A DNA stretch of 64,000 nt from Bacteroidota bacterium (GTDB taxonomy: Bacteria; Bacteroidota; Ignavibacteria; UBA10030; UBA8401), in assembly GCA_041658205.1 (NCBI GenBank), contig JBBAAO010000003.1, positions 370,813 through 434,812 on the forward strand, read 5' to 3'. The stretch's first letter is position 1, and each line of letters opens with the position of its first letter. This document shows, one piece after another, positions 35,002-43,044 of this stretch. The position numbers and the translations under genes are program-made. The notes below the pieces were generated by a model that worked only from the letters and a program-made list of their open reading frames with translations, ran no database searches and was not told the origin of the DNA.

Positions 35002-35793
35002 ATGAATGAAAGTTTAAGAAAAGAATATCGAGAACATACAGTATTCGGACAGCTATCCGAGTATGCGGAATTTTATCGCAGTTTGTCATTTTCAATAATG
35101 AGCTGGCTTTCACAGGGGACAAAAGCTGTAATAAATATCGATACTTATGTCTATTCCTCGATGCAGGGTACTCTTGAATCTATTAATGATGTTTTATTAA
35201 AGGGGCGAATAAATGATTCGTATGCTTTGTTAAGAAAATACTACGACTCTACAATTATTAATATCTATTCTAATCTTTATTTAGAAGACCACTTTAACAT
35301 TAATAATTTCATTGTTTCTCAAATTGACAATTGGCGAAAAGGAACCGATAAATTACCTGAGTATCGAATAATGTCAAATTATATTAAAAGCTCTCAAAAG
35401 TTGCAGGCTATTACGATTTTGCTTCAAAAAGATAATACATACAAAAATATTAGAGATCGTTGTAATGACCATACTCATTATAACTACTATCATAACTTAC
35501 TCTCAAATGACAATGAAATTTATCTTCAAGATAGGTTGAAATCATTAGATGCTTTTTCAAAAGATCTTGAGAATATTTTTATTCAACATTTTTCTTATGT
35601 TTTTTATCTACACGACCATTATATGATGTCAAGTGATTATAGGGATAGTATGGAGCTTGGGCTGATACCAGAGGAAGGTGCTCAATATTTCGTTGCGCCA
35701 TTTATTCAAAATATTTTTAGCAACATTATAAAAACAAAAAGACCTGACCTTGCAAATGAAATAAAAAATAACACTGCCATGATGTTAGAATGA
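35002..35793 (+). CDS. Unknown helical protein, possible HEPN-type, first gene of candidate defence cassette
   Basis: The 263-residue protein is not one I recognise. It is mostly helical, acidic and tyrosine-rich, without signal or membrane segments. R151-D-R-C-N-D-H157 followed by H159 (RDRCNDHTHYNYYHN) fits the R-x(4-6)-H signature of HEPN ribonuclease-like domains, though this is a weak motif. It overlaps the Abi-type gene by four bases (ATGA), so the two products are made together. Composition is clearly more AT-rich than the flanking genes, consistent with transfer. Confidence 0.7.
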   Translation: MNESLRKEYREHTVFGQLSEYAEFYRSLSFSIMSWLSQGTKAVINIDTYVYSSMQGTLESINDVLLKGRINDSYALLRKYYDSTIINIYSNLYLEDHFNINNFIVSQIDNWRKGTDKLPEYRIMSNYIKSSQKLQAITILLQKDNTYKNIRDRCNDHTHYNYYHNLLSNDNEIYLQDRLKSLDAFSKDLENIFIQHFSYVFYLHDHYMMSSDYRDSMELGLIPEEGAQYFVAPFIQNIFSNIIKTKRPDLANEIKNNTAMMLE

Positions 35794-36710
35794 AGACTAA
35801 AATTACAGATGTTACTCGACAACATATCGCTGATGAAATGTCAATTGCGAAATTATGGTATTACGGCAATAAAACAGAGCCAGAATTTTTGGCCCGTCTT
35901 TTTGACTTGAAGGGTTTACCGTCAAGAGATTACCGCTATAAGAATGCTTACGATGACATTTATCAACATATGGTAAACAATGCTGACTGGGACGATAATT
36001 GGATTTATACTGACCCAAGAATAAATTTACTCCGTTGTGATGATGATACATATTTAAAGTTTCTATCGGCAACCCTTCACCCACTCGTTAGAACAAATCA
36101 AGATGATGTCACTAAACTATTGGAAATATTTAACAAACACCTAAACAACGATGGATTTGAGATTTCACAAACAGATGAAATTTCAGGAAAACCAATCTTT
36201 GGTGGGAGACAAAAAATAATTGGGCAAGCAAATTTAGTTACAAAAAAAGCGGAGATCAAAAAATATTTGAATACGGTTTATGTTAGTAGTAAAATCAACA
36301 CGATGAATGATGCTATTCACAAAGATACTGATCTTGCGATAGGAACAGCAAAAGAGCTTTTAGAAACCACCTGTAAATCAATTTTAAGGCAAAAGGGGAT
36401 TGCTATTGATCCTTATTGGACATTACCTCAACTATTAAAAACAACAACTTTAACTCTTGACTTTACGCCAAAAGAAGCAGCCGATCCCGAAAAAGCAGAA
36501 AAAGCAATAAAACAAATTCTTGGTGGAATTAGCTCAATAGTACATGGTGTTACTGAACTCAGAAATGGGTATGGAACCGGACATGGAAAGGATGCAGATT
36601 TTAAAGGATTAGAAATAAAATATGCAAAATTACTCGTTGGGGTAGTTTCCGAAATTGTAATATTGTATTTATCTACAAATGGTGAGACCGCAGAACTAAT
36701 TGAAACATAA
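35790..36710 (+). CDS. Abortive-infection-type protein: AbiJ-NTD3 plus Abi C-terminal (HEPN) domain
   Basis: In the 306-residue protein, residues 20-140 follow the AbiJ N-terminal domain 3 pattern: FLARLFDLKGLPSRDYRY, DIYQHMVNNADWDDNWIY, and a late DGFEISQTDEISGKPIFGGR. Residues about 160-295 are the Abi_C domain (PF14355), ending ELRNGYGTGHGKDADF with R258-x6-H265, the HEPN ribonuclease motif. Related proteins cause abortive infection of phage or act as toxins. Translational coupling to the gene at 35002 suggests a two-component unit, possibly toxin with regulator. Confidence 0.88.
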   Translation: MKTKITDVTRQHIADEMSIAKLWYYGNKTEPEFLARLFDLKGLPSRDYRYKNAYDDIYQHMVNNADWDDNWIYTDPRINLLRCDDDTYLKFLSATLHPLVRTNQDDVTKLLEIFNKHLNNDGFEISQTDEISGKPIFGGRQKIIGQANLVTKKAEIKKYLNTVYVSSKINTMNDAIHKDTDLAIGTAKELLETTCKSILRQKGIAIDPYWTLPQLLKTTTLTLDFTPKEAADPEKAEKAIKQILGGISSIVHGVTELRNGYGTGHGKDADFKGLEIKYAKLLVGVVSEIVILYLSTNGETAELIET

Positions 36711-36806
36711 CACGCAATATTAACAGTGTGAATTTTTAACAACGCTTGATTGAAATTTAGATTGTCTTGCGCAAATAAACTGTAACAAAATTTAACATGA
36801 TTAAAT

Positions 36807-38198
36807 GTGACTATTACTGATTACTTATCGAGCGAGAATCAAATCCATAACGAGCTTCTTGAATGCAGGAGGCTTTTTACGCATGCTGTTACAGATATCC
36901 CTAAATACTCTACTCAAGAAAAAATAGAGTCGGAATTTCCAGGTTTTCAAAGAGAGGTTTTCAGTGCTCATAAACTAGCGTTAAAAATCCTAATAGATCG
37001 GATACTAGAGTTAGAGAACTTACTTTCGGAAATTCCAAACATTAATTCTCGTTCCCCAGATACAAAAACACTTAAGTTGCATTTCTGGAAACATATTTTA
37101 GAATTAACATTTAATACTTTTGTTTGGCTTCATTTAGAAATGGACCGAAGCAATGTAAGAAAAGTATTCAAGGGACCGAAATATGGAGATTTGTCTAATC
37201 AAAATATTGAGTCTGTATTACAATATATTAATGAAGAAAACAAAGATATAAATAAAATTGCTATCCCCTTGGACTTTTGTTCGTTTTCTCCCATTTGTGA
37301 TATCCTACAGATAAATTACTCTGAAAGCGAAAATGTTCGTCATATCAAATTTATAGAAGCAAAATCGGGTAAAGTAAACGAGGATATGCTTGAAACAATT
37401 AATTCTAAAACATCTGATTTATACTTTAAGTTTTTTGATGCATATGGGAAAAAGGGCATTAAACAAATGGATAGATTTTTTAAACAAATGTTGATGCTTG
37501 ATAGAAGTCGAAAATTAATAAATGCTAAACCCGGAGTTTACGAAAACCCGGTTACAAGTGAACCACCGTTAGTAATTTTAGACAATAACATAGAGAGTAT
37601 TCATTTTTCTGACAAGATAACCGAATTATTAGAAAAGTCCGAGCAAAGAGAATTCGCTGTTGATACAATAGACGAGTGCCTTGTGGTTGGCGTTCTCAAC
37701 CGAAAAGATGAAAATATTCTAAAGCTTGGTGAATTTGATGTTCGCTTATATGTCTACAATTGTTTTTTTAACCCAGCAACACTTTTTGGGACAACTTACC
37801 CAGCTGACCTACCAGAAATTCTAAATAGTATCACACTTGTAAATTGGGTGGAAGGATTTAAATCAATAGTATTGGAGCCAGTTATTCTCCGCACTCTTCC
37901 AGAAAAACATCTTATGGATTTATTGTTGGGTAAGAAGATGCTCAAACTTTATTTTAACCCCGAGAGTTTTATCGCTCTTTGCAATAAAAATGGATTGAAA
38001 GCTGAATTCACGACAAAAAGAGAAACAAATCATTTTCGATCAAGAAGTGTCGCAAAAAGTCTTGTAGAATTCAATGGAAGATATATAAAACTTGTGCGAG
38101 ATGAAGGTGTTGAAATATTGGGAGATGGAACTATCTATGAAATGCTTTTCAATTGGGCACATCCTACTTCGTTGATTGAACAAATGAAGCAAATTTAA
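36807..38198 (+). CDS. Unknown 463-residue protein with PD-(D/E)xK-like motif, third gene of candidate defence cassette
   Basis: I do not recognise this protein as a family. Residues 1-150 are helical. Then SPICDILQIN (D165) is followed 19 residues later by KFIEAKSGKV (E184-x-K186), the spacing and strand context of a PD-(D/E)xK nuclease core. The C-terminal half (250-463) is mixed alpha/beta with MLKLYFNPESFIALCNKNG. It lies 96 bases after the Abi gene on the same strand and shares its low GC. A MITE-like element begins 22 bases after its stop codon. Confidence 0.7.
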   Translation: MTITDYLSSENQIHNELLECRRLFTHAVTDIPKYSTQEKIESEFPGFQREVFSAHKLALKILIDRILELENLLSEIPNINSRSPDTKTLKLHFWKHILELTFNTFVWLHLEMDRSNVRKVFKGPKYGDLSNQNIESVLQYINEENKDINKIAIPLDFCSFSPICDILQINYSESENVRHIKFIEAKSGKVNEDMLETINSKTSDLYFKFFDAYGKKGIKQMDRFFKQMLMLDRSRKLINAKPGVYENPVTSEPPLVILDNNIESIHFSDKITELLEKSEQREFAVDTIDECLVVGVLNRKDENILKLGEFDVRLYVYNCFFNPATLFGTTYPADLPEILNSITLVNWVEGFKSIVLEPVILRTLPEKHLMDLLLGKKMLKLYFNPESFIALCNKNGLKAEFTTKRETNHFRSRSVAKSLVEFNGRYIKLVRDEGVEILGDGTIYEMLFNWAHPTSLIEQMKQI

Positions 38199-38220
38199 TT
38201 AGCTACAAAATAACATACTT

Positions 38221-38542
38221 GTCCAAAATAAATCATAAAAGAGAAAAACTTATTCCTTCTTTTCTTGACGGGGCAAGAAAAGAAGCAAAAGAACCCCTTG
38301 CGAAATTTAACGCGCGCGATGAATCCCGTTCGCACTTGCCCGTTGATGGCAAAAAACGCCATCAAAAGTCCCTTCATTCATCGCTTTCCCATTCGCTCAA
38401 TCCTCCTAAATTTCGCTCCCTCCCACATCTCATCCAACACTTTAAGAAATGTAGGGGAGGGCTTACTTTTCTTAACATAAAATATCTTCCATAAATCCAC
38501 TTGTTTCGATAAAATTTTGTCAATAAGGGTTTTATTTTGGAC
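38221..38542 (+). mobile_element. MITE-like element B, copy 2
   Basis: The 322-bp element is bounded by perfect 12-bp inverted repeats GTCCAAAATAAA and TTTATTTTGGAC. Its core (38261-38430) matches 17491-17660 in reverse orientation. An open frame beginning at the left end (TTG 38219) is made of repeat sequence and is not credible as a gene. No clear target duplication flanks it. It closes the candidate defence cassette. Confidence 0.7.
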
Positions 38543-38601
38543 AGCTATGACAAAATAATATTAATTAAATTTCTAGTGTCTTTCTTATCAATTCAACATA
38601 G

Positions 38602-38706
38602 TATGACCAAACGTCCCCTCTCACCATCGCCATCATCAGCTGGTTCTACATCGCTGCCGGCATCATCGTCATTGCATACCACGCAAACCTCTCAAAACGC
38701 CTGTAA
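38602..38706 (+). pseudogene. Remnant of a gene paralogous to the membrane protein at 41910
   Basis: In one frame, bases 38602-38706 read LTIAIISWFYIAAGIIVIAY followed by a stop; the intact gene at 41910 has ISIISWFYIAAGITGIAYH at its N-terminus. The fragment has no start in frame (a stop precedes it) and lacks the remaining 80 residues. The apparent ATG at 38603 is in the wrong frame. The rest of the interval to 38920 shows nothing recognisable. Confidence 0.7.
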
Positions 38707-38920
38707 ATCCGTTACGTTTAACCAATTCGCGATTCGCGACTTGCGAATTACCATAAAGTAAGTGATCAAAATAAATTTCCCTCCTCCACCATCACCAATC
38801 ACATCAGCAATAAAAATCTACCGCAGAAAGAGTACTTCATGGAATTTTCCTGCTGACATAGGGTTGTCACTCGGGGATACTATATTGATGGGAACAAATG
38901 TATTAATCTGAGGCTTCACA

Positions 38921-39283
38921 ATGGAAACAAATAACGGTATAAAAACTTTTTACGCCAAAACAAGAGTGCAATGGCGAACGTGGTTGGAAAAGAACAGCCA
39001 ATCGAATAAAGAAGTCTGCTTAATTCTGTATCATAAAAAAAGCAACACCAAATGTATTACCTTTAACGAAGCCATTGAAGAAGCACTTTGTTTCGGATGG
39101 ATCGACAGCAAAGCAAATAAACGAAATGTTGAAAGTTTCTATCAACGATTTTCACCCCGTAAACCCAAGAGCAATTGGAGTACACCGAACAAAGAGCGAA
39201 TACAAAAGATGATACACGAAGGACTAATGACAGAACAGGGGCAAAAATTAATTGCTATTGCAAAACAAAATGGAACCTGGTAA
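38921..39283 (+). CDS. YdeI/OmpD-associated family protein, C-terminally truncated
   Basis: The 120-residue product has the family N-terminal two thirds: WRTWLEKNSQSNKEVCLILY, ITFNEAIEEALCFGWIDSKA and RFSPRKPKSNWSTPNKER. It stops at KLIAIAKQNGTW, where relatives such as the 188-residue protein at 9099 continue with the C-terminal helical domain. Five bases beyond the stop begins the nested palindrome at 39289, so repeat insertion or deletion at that point probably removed the 3' end. It is likely a decaying gene. Confidence 0.75.
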   Translation: METNNGIKTFYAKTRVQWRTWLEKNSQSNKEVCLILYHKKSNTKCITFNEAIEEALCFGWIDSKANKRNVESFYQRFSPRKPKSNWSTPNKERIQKMIHEGLMTEQGQKLIAIAKQNGTW

Positions 39284-39288
39284 TATGG

Positions 39289-39393
39289 TCTCCGACAGTT
39301 TAACCTGCCTGCCGTCAGGCAGGCTGTCGGAGAGGATTTAGTGCGAGAGTCCCGTTGTACGGGATGCCGTACTTCGGCATTAAATTCTCGCAC
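39289..39393. repeat. Two adjacent structured palindromes (nested hairpin plus three-way junction)
   Basis: First (39289-39333): outer arms TCTCCGACAG/CTGTCGGAGA enclose CCTGCCTG/CAGGCAGG. Second (39341-39393): outer stem GTGCGAGA/TCTCGCAC encloses hairpins CCCGT/ACGGG and ATGCCG/CGGCAT, giving a three-way junction. All stems are perfect. It lies between a truncated gene and the NIPSNAP gene, whose leader it may form. Confidence 0.65.
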
Positions 39394-39419
39394 AACAGAT
39401 AAAAATATTTGGAAAAAAC

Positions 39420-39758
39420 ATGACAAGAATAGTAGAAATTCGAGCGTATAATCTGAAACCAAACAGCCGGGAAGAATTCCATCGGCTTGTTTCTCAAGTC
39501 TCTTTTCCATTAATGAAACAATGGAATGTTGATGTGGTTGATTTCGGACCATCACCCCACGATGACAGTTCATATTACTTGATCAGGACATATGAGAGTT
39601 TAGAACATCGCCAATCCAGTCAGGATTCTTTTTATGGCAGCGCTGACTGGCGGCAGGGTCCACGAGAAGCGATCATTTCATTAATTGAAAGCGATACCTC
39701 CATTGTCATCGAAATGGAAACTTCGGTTATTGATGCGCTTCGTACAATTGATGCTTGA
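39420..39758 (+). CDS. NIPSNAP family protein
   Basis: The 112-residue protein fits the NIPSNAP ferredoxin-like barrel: IVEIRAYNLKPNSREEFHRL at the start and SSYYLIRTYESLEHRQSSQD with SFYGSADWRQGPREAII. Bacterial NIPSNAP proteins are uncharacterised small cytosolic dimers, often in catabolic or stress gene clusters. It begins 27 bases after the structured palindrome at 39341-39393. Confidence 0.88.
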   Translation: MTRIVEIRAYNLKPNSREEFHRLVSQVSFPLMKQWNVDVVDFGPSPHDDSSYYLIRTYESLEHRQSSQDSFYGSADWRQGPREAIISLIESDTSIVIEMETSVIDALRTIDA

Positions 39759-39810
39759 TTTTGGACTGTGTATCTTTACGAAACAATTTTAAAAAAATAT
39801 ACATGCGATC

Positions 39811-40602
39811 ATGATCAATCTTTTCACCTTTGCAGAGTATCCGAACGCAACAACGCCAAAGCGTCTGATGAAATATGTGCTCATCTGGTGTTCACGGGGA
39901 ACTGCAACGGTTATTGTTGACGATAAAGAGTTAACACTCAAACAACATCAAGTCCTCACCATCACATCGGGACAAGTGCATTATTTTAAGAAATCAACGA
40001 CGGCGCAGGGAGTGATTCTTGAATTCACTCTTGATTTTTTCTGCAAGGATGATAACGATCTGGAACTGATCTTTCATAACGGCTTATTTTGTCACTTCGA
40101 TCTGAATGAAATCATTTCCGTTCCCAATTATGCACTTCTTGAAAAACAGTTTGCACTCATCCATGATGAATTGCTTCTTCAGCCCTACCAATACCGTATC
40201 TCCATCCATTCGCGCATTAAACTGATATTGATAGAAATTAATCGGACAAAGGTTGAACGGGGAGATGAAATCTACAAACCGGATGCGTTATTTCTAAAAT
40301 TTTTAGAATCAGTCCGCGCTAATTTTAAGAACAATTATTCGGTAAAGCATCACGCCCGTTTGCTTCATACAACCGAAGCAAAACTGAATGAACATGCAAA
40401 ACTTCATACCGGCAAGACCGCTCAAAATGTCATCTATGGATTGATCGTTTCCGAAGCAAAACGTTCGCTTCGGTATCAAAAACTTCCGGTAAAAGAAACT
40501 GCATTTACATTGGGATTCAACGATCCGTTCTACTTTTCAAATTTCTTTAAGAAACATACCGGCCAATCCCCAAAGACCTACCAGCAGACGTACAATTTAT
40601 AA
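39811..40602 (+). CDS. AraC family transcriptional regulator
   Basis: The 263-residue protein has an N-terminal cupin-like sensing domain (residues 15-100, IWCSRGTATVIVDDKELTLK) and a C-terminal AraC DNA-binding domain with two helix-turn-helix units, the second being VKETAFTLGFNDPFYFSNFF and KKHTGQSPKTYQQ. It may regulate the DJ-1/cupin pair that follows 81 bases later or the NIPSNAP gene before it; no operator is identified. Confidence 0.9.
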   Translation: MINLFTFAEYPNATTPKRLMKYVLIWCSRGTATVIVDDKELTLKQHQVLTITSGQVHYFKKSTTAQGVILEFTLDFFCKDDNDLELIFHNGLFCHFDLNEIISVPNYALLEKQFALIHDELLLQPYQYRISIHSRIKLILIEINRTKVERGDEIYKPDALFLKFLESVRANFKNNYSVKHHARLLHTTEAKLNEHAKLHTGKTAQNVIYGLIVSEAKRSLRYQKLPVKETAFTLGFNDPFYFSNFFKKHTGQSPKTYQQTYNL

Positions 40603-40683
40603 TCTTCTATGTTTTCCCCAAGATTGTCTATGGTTTAGTACCGTACGCTCTTCTACATTGTATCGTCACAATAAGAAGGCGGT

Positions 40684-41451
40684 ATGAGTATGACACAAAA
40701 ACCAGTTTCAATAATTTTTCATTTAGCAGCCGGATTTACCTCGTTCCTCTATTCTCAAACCAAAAGAACATTTTCGGTAATGTTACTTCTCGCGGTCGGC
40801 ATCGCTTCATTCCTATATTTTCAAACAAAAGGAATAACACTTATGAAAAAAACTATCGATCCATCGCTGCCAACAATCGGCATTCTGATTTTTGACGGAT
40901 TCCTGACCAACGAGGCTGTTGCACCGATGGATGTATTTACAAAAATGGATTCTTTGGGGAAAAAATTATTTAATGTTCTCCTGGTCTCCAAAGAAGAAAA
41001 AATATATCAAAGCGAAGAAGGGCTGAATGTATTGCCCGACGTTACAATACATAATGTAACAAAACTTACTGTTTTGGTTGTGCCAAGTTCTAATGAACCC
41101 GAAAAACAGATTCAGGACAAACCGCTCATTGACTTTATCAAACAACAAAATAATACCACTGAATATATTGCAAGCCATTGCGCCGGCGCATTTACGCTGG
41201 GAGAATCTGGTGTGGCTGACGATAAAAAAATCGTCACCTATTGCTCCGGCTCTGATAAACTACAGAAAGAGTACCCAAAATTATTGGTAATGGATGACGC
41301 TGTTGTCTCTGTGATGCAGGACGGAAAGATCATCTCGTCGAACGGGAATCTTGTCAGCTATATCGCCTCCCTGGATCTATTGGAACAAATGACAAATCAC
41401 AGCCACAGAAAATATGTAGAAGAACAATTACTCATCAACAAATTGAGATAG
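40684..41451 (+). CDS. DJ-1/PfpI family protein with duplicated N-terminal membrane segment
   Basis: In the 255-residue protein, residues about 60-250 form a DJ-1/PfpI domain with the nucleophile-elbow cysteine in ASHCAGAFTLGESG and PTIGILIFDGFLTNEAVAPM at its start. The N-terminus carries two consecutive similar hydrophobic units (FHLAAGFTSFLYSQTKR and LLLAVGIASFLYFQTKG), an internal duplication of about 23 residues that yields two membrane spans. It may be a membrane-tethered glyoxalase-like or amidase-like enzyme. The downstream cupin gene follows by eight bases. Confidence 0.85.
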   Translation: MSMTQKPVSIIFHLAAGFTSFLYSQTKRTFSVMLLLAVGIASFLYFQTKGITLMKKTIDPSLPTIGILIFDGFLTNEAVAPMDVFTKMDSLGKKLFNVLLVSKEEKIYQSEEGLNVLPDVTIHNVTKLTVLVVPSSNEPEKQIQDKPLIDFIKQQNNTTEYIASHCAGAFTLGESGVADDKKIVTYCSGSDKLQKEYPKLLVMDDAVVSVMQDGKIISSNGNLVSYIASLDLLEQMTNHSHRKYVEEQLLINKLR

Positions 41452-41459
41452 GAGGATAT

Positions 41460-41816
41460 GTGGAATCGAACATTCAAAATTATATCACAAAAACCGGTAC
41501 GGCCGATTGGATTTCGCTGATTGAAGAAGGAGTGGACACAAAAGGTATTTTTGTAAAAGTGCTCCGGCGCGATCAACAGACCAAAAGAGCACCGACCATT
41601 CTTTTAAAATTTGAACCTGGCGCACGATATCCGTACCATAATCATCCGGGAGGCGAAGAGGTGTTTGTGTTGGAAGGAGATGCGATTTTTGAAAATGAAA
41701 TACTCTCCGCAGGTGATTATTTGTACACTCCCCCCGGCTTTAAGCACTCCGTAACGAGTGAAAAGGGATGTGTATTGTTATTTTTTATTCCGGAAGAAGT
41801 AGAGATTTTGAAATAG
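41460..41816 (+). CDS. Cupin domain protein (ChrR-like)
   Basis: The 118-residue protein starts at GTG 41460, set by a strong AGGAGG at 41451-41456; the overlapping ATG at 41458 is in another frame. The cupin core is clear: FEPGARYPYHNHPGGEEVFV supplies the metal-binding histidines and glutamate, and GDYLYTPPGFKHSVTSEKGC the last histidine. It resembles ChrR-type anti-sigma cupin domains that sense oxidants. It is in an operon with the DJ-1 gene. Confidence 0.88.
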   Translation: MESNIQNYITKTGTADWISLIEEGVDTKGIFVKVLRRDQQTKRAPTILLKFEPGARYPYHNHPGGEEVFVLEGDAIFENEILSAGDYLYTPPGFKHSVTSEKGCVLLFFIPEEVEILK

Positions 41817-41909
41817 ATCGATGGTTAAATATTAAGAGGCTTTGATAAATTAAACTATAGAAGACTATCATTTTTTTCTTATGCTTAAATTGTTTTTAGA
41901 ACGTATTCT

Positions 41910-42257
41910 ATGATTAATCACCCTCTCTCTATTTCCATCATCAGCTGGTTCTACATTGCCGCGGGCATTACCGGCATTGCGTATCATTCCACCGAGTTCA
42001 ATATTCATGATCCGTTTGCCGGCGAATTGCTGTTGAGTCTCTTCGTCCGTCTTCTGGCAATCATCGGCGGAGCGTTTACGCTCCGCGGCGCAAACTGGGC
42101 GCGCTGGCTGCTTCTCGTATGGATTGTGTATCATGTGTACTTGAGTTTCTTTCACACGTTCTCCAGCGGGACAATGCACAGCGTACTGCTTGTAATTACT
42201 TTTTATGTTCTCTTCCGCCCGAAAGTGTCGGAGTATTTTCGTGAAGAGAAAAAATAA
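41910..42257 (+). CDS. Small four-TM membrane protein of unknown function
   Basis: The 115-residue protein has about four membrane spans: ISIISWFYIAAGITGIAYH, an aliphatic helix near 40-60 (LLSLFVRLLAIIGGAFTL), LLLVWIVYHVYLSFFHTF and VLLVITFYVLF. It is typical of small uncharacterised membrane proteins in this phylum. A remnant of a paralogue lies at 38602-38706. No strong ribosome binding site is visible. Confidence 0.7.
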   Translation: MINHPLSISIISWFYIAAGITGIAYHSTEFNIHDPFAGELLLSLFVRLLAIIGGAFTLRGANWARWLLLVWIVYHVYLSFFHTFSSGTMHSVLLVITFYVLFRPKVSEYFREEKK

Positions 42258-42284
42258 ATATCTTCGGAGGAAGCTGCGGAGCAT

Positions 42285-42355
42285 TTGTCATGCCAGCGTA
42301 CGCTGGCATCCATCTTGTGGATTCCGGCGTACGCCGGAATGACAATACAAGCAGT
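42285..42355. repeat. Palindromic repeat (ATTCCGGCGTACGCCGGAAT type)
   Basis: TTGTCAT (42285) and ATGACAA (ending 42355) enclose two perfect hairpins, TGCCAGCG/CGCTGGCA and ATTCCGGCGT/ACGCCGGAAT. Such sequences recur between genes in many bacteria. It lies 31 bases ahead of the Crp-family gene. Confidence 0.7.
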
Positions 42356-42386
42356 TGGGTAATAAATCCAATAGGAATAAACACCA

Positions 42387-42956
42387 ATGACAGAGTTAGA
42401 ACAATATTTACATTCGTATTTTCCGTTAAAACAGAACGATCTGGAAAAGATAGAATCGCTATTCAAAGAGACCTCTATCAAGAAAGGCGATTATTTTTTA
42501 AAAGCAGGCAGACAGTCCGATCAATTAAGTTTTATCCGTTCAGGTCTGTTACGGATCTATGCAACAACGGAAGAAAAAGAAGTAACGCAGTGGATCTCCA
42601 CCAAAGGATATTTTGTGACCGACCTTTCGAGCTTCATTTTTGAAACCCCCGCGCGGTGGACAATTCAAGCTCTGACCGATGTTCAGCTCTACACAATCAA
42701 CAAAAAAGAATATTCCTCCATCGAAAAAATACTTCCGCAGTGGCATAAGATTGAAAAACTGTTTATTGCACGCTGCTTTACCATTTTGGAAGATCGCGTC
42801 TTTAGCCATCTCTCCATGTCCGCCGAAGAACGGTACGAGTTCTTCTTCGAACACAACAAAGAACTCTTTACGCAAGTGCCGCTGCAGTATATCGCTTCCA
42901 TGCTCGGGATGACTCCCGAAACTTTCAGTAGAATACGGAAAAAGAGCCTGCCATGA
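42387..42956 (+). CDS. Crp/Fnr family transcriptional regulator
   Basis: The 189-residue protein has an N-terminal cyclic-nucleotide-binding-type barrel (SIKKGDYFLKAGRQSDQLSF, FVTDLSSFIFETPARWTIQA) and a short C-terminal helix-turn-helix (VPLQYIASMLGMTPETFSRI). The classical cAMP phosphate-binding RxS motif is not evident, so cAMP binding is doubtful. It may control the SRPBCC gene 88 bases downstream. Confidence 0.85.
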   Translation: MTELEQYLHSYFPLKQNDLEKIESLFKETSIKKGDYFLKAGRQSDQLSFIRSGLLRIYATTEEKEVTQWISTKGYFVTDLSSFIFETPARWTIQALTDVQLYTINKKEYSSIEKILPQWHKIEKLFIARCFTILEDRVFSHLSMSAEERYEFFFEHNKELFTQVPLQYIASMLGMTPETFSRIRKKSLP

Positions 42957-43044
42957 TTTCTTGATAAATATCAAGAGGAACGTGCTGTTTCGTGAATATC
43001 TTTGATGTGTAAAAAATTCTTCACAACACACAAAGGAATCAATC

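Noticed and set aside
38219..38494. Open frame starting TTG inside element B
   Set aside because: It covers repeat sequence also found non-coding at 17491-17660, where the frame is not preserved.
39289..39393. tRNA-like fold
   Set aside because: The three-way junction lacks a T-loop GGTTCGA, an anticodon loop and a CCA-proximal stem of seven pairs, so it is not a tRNA.
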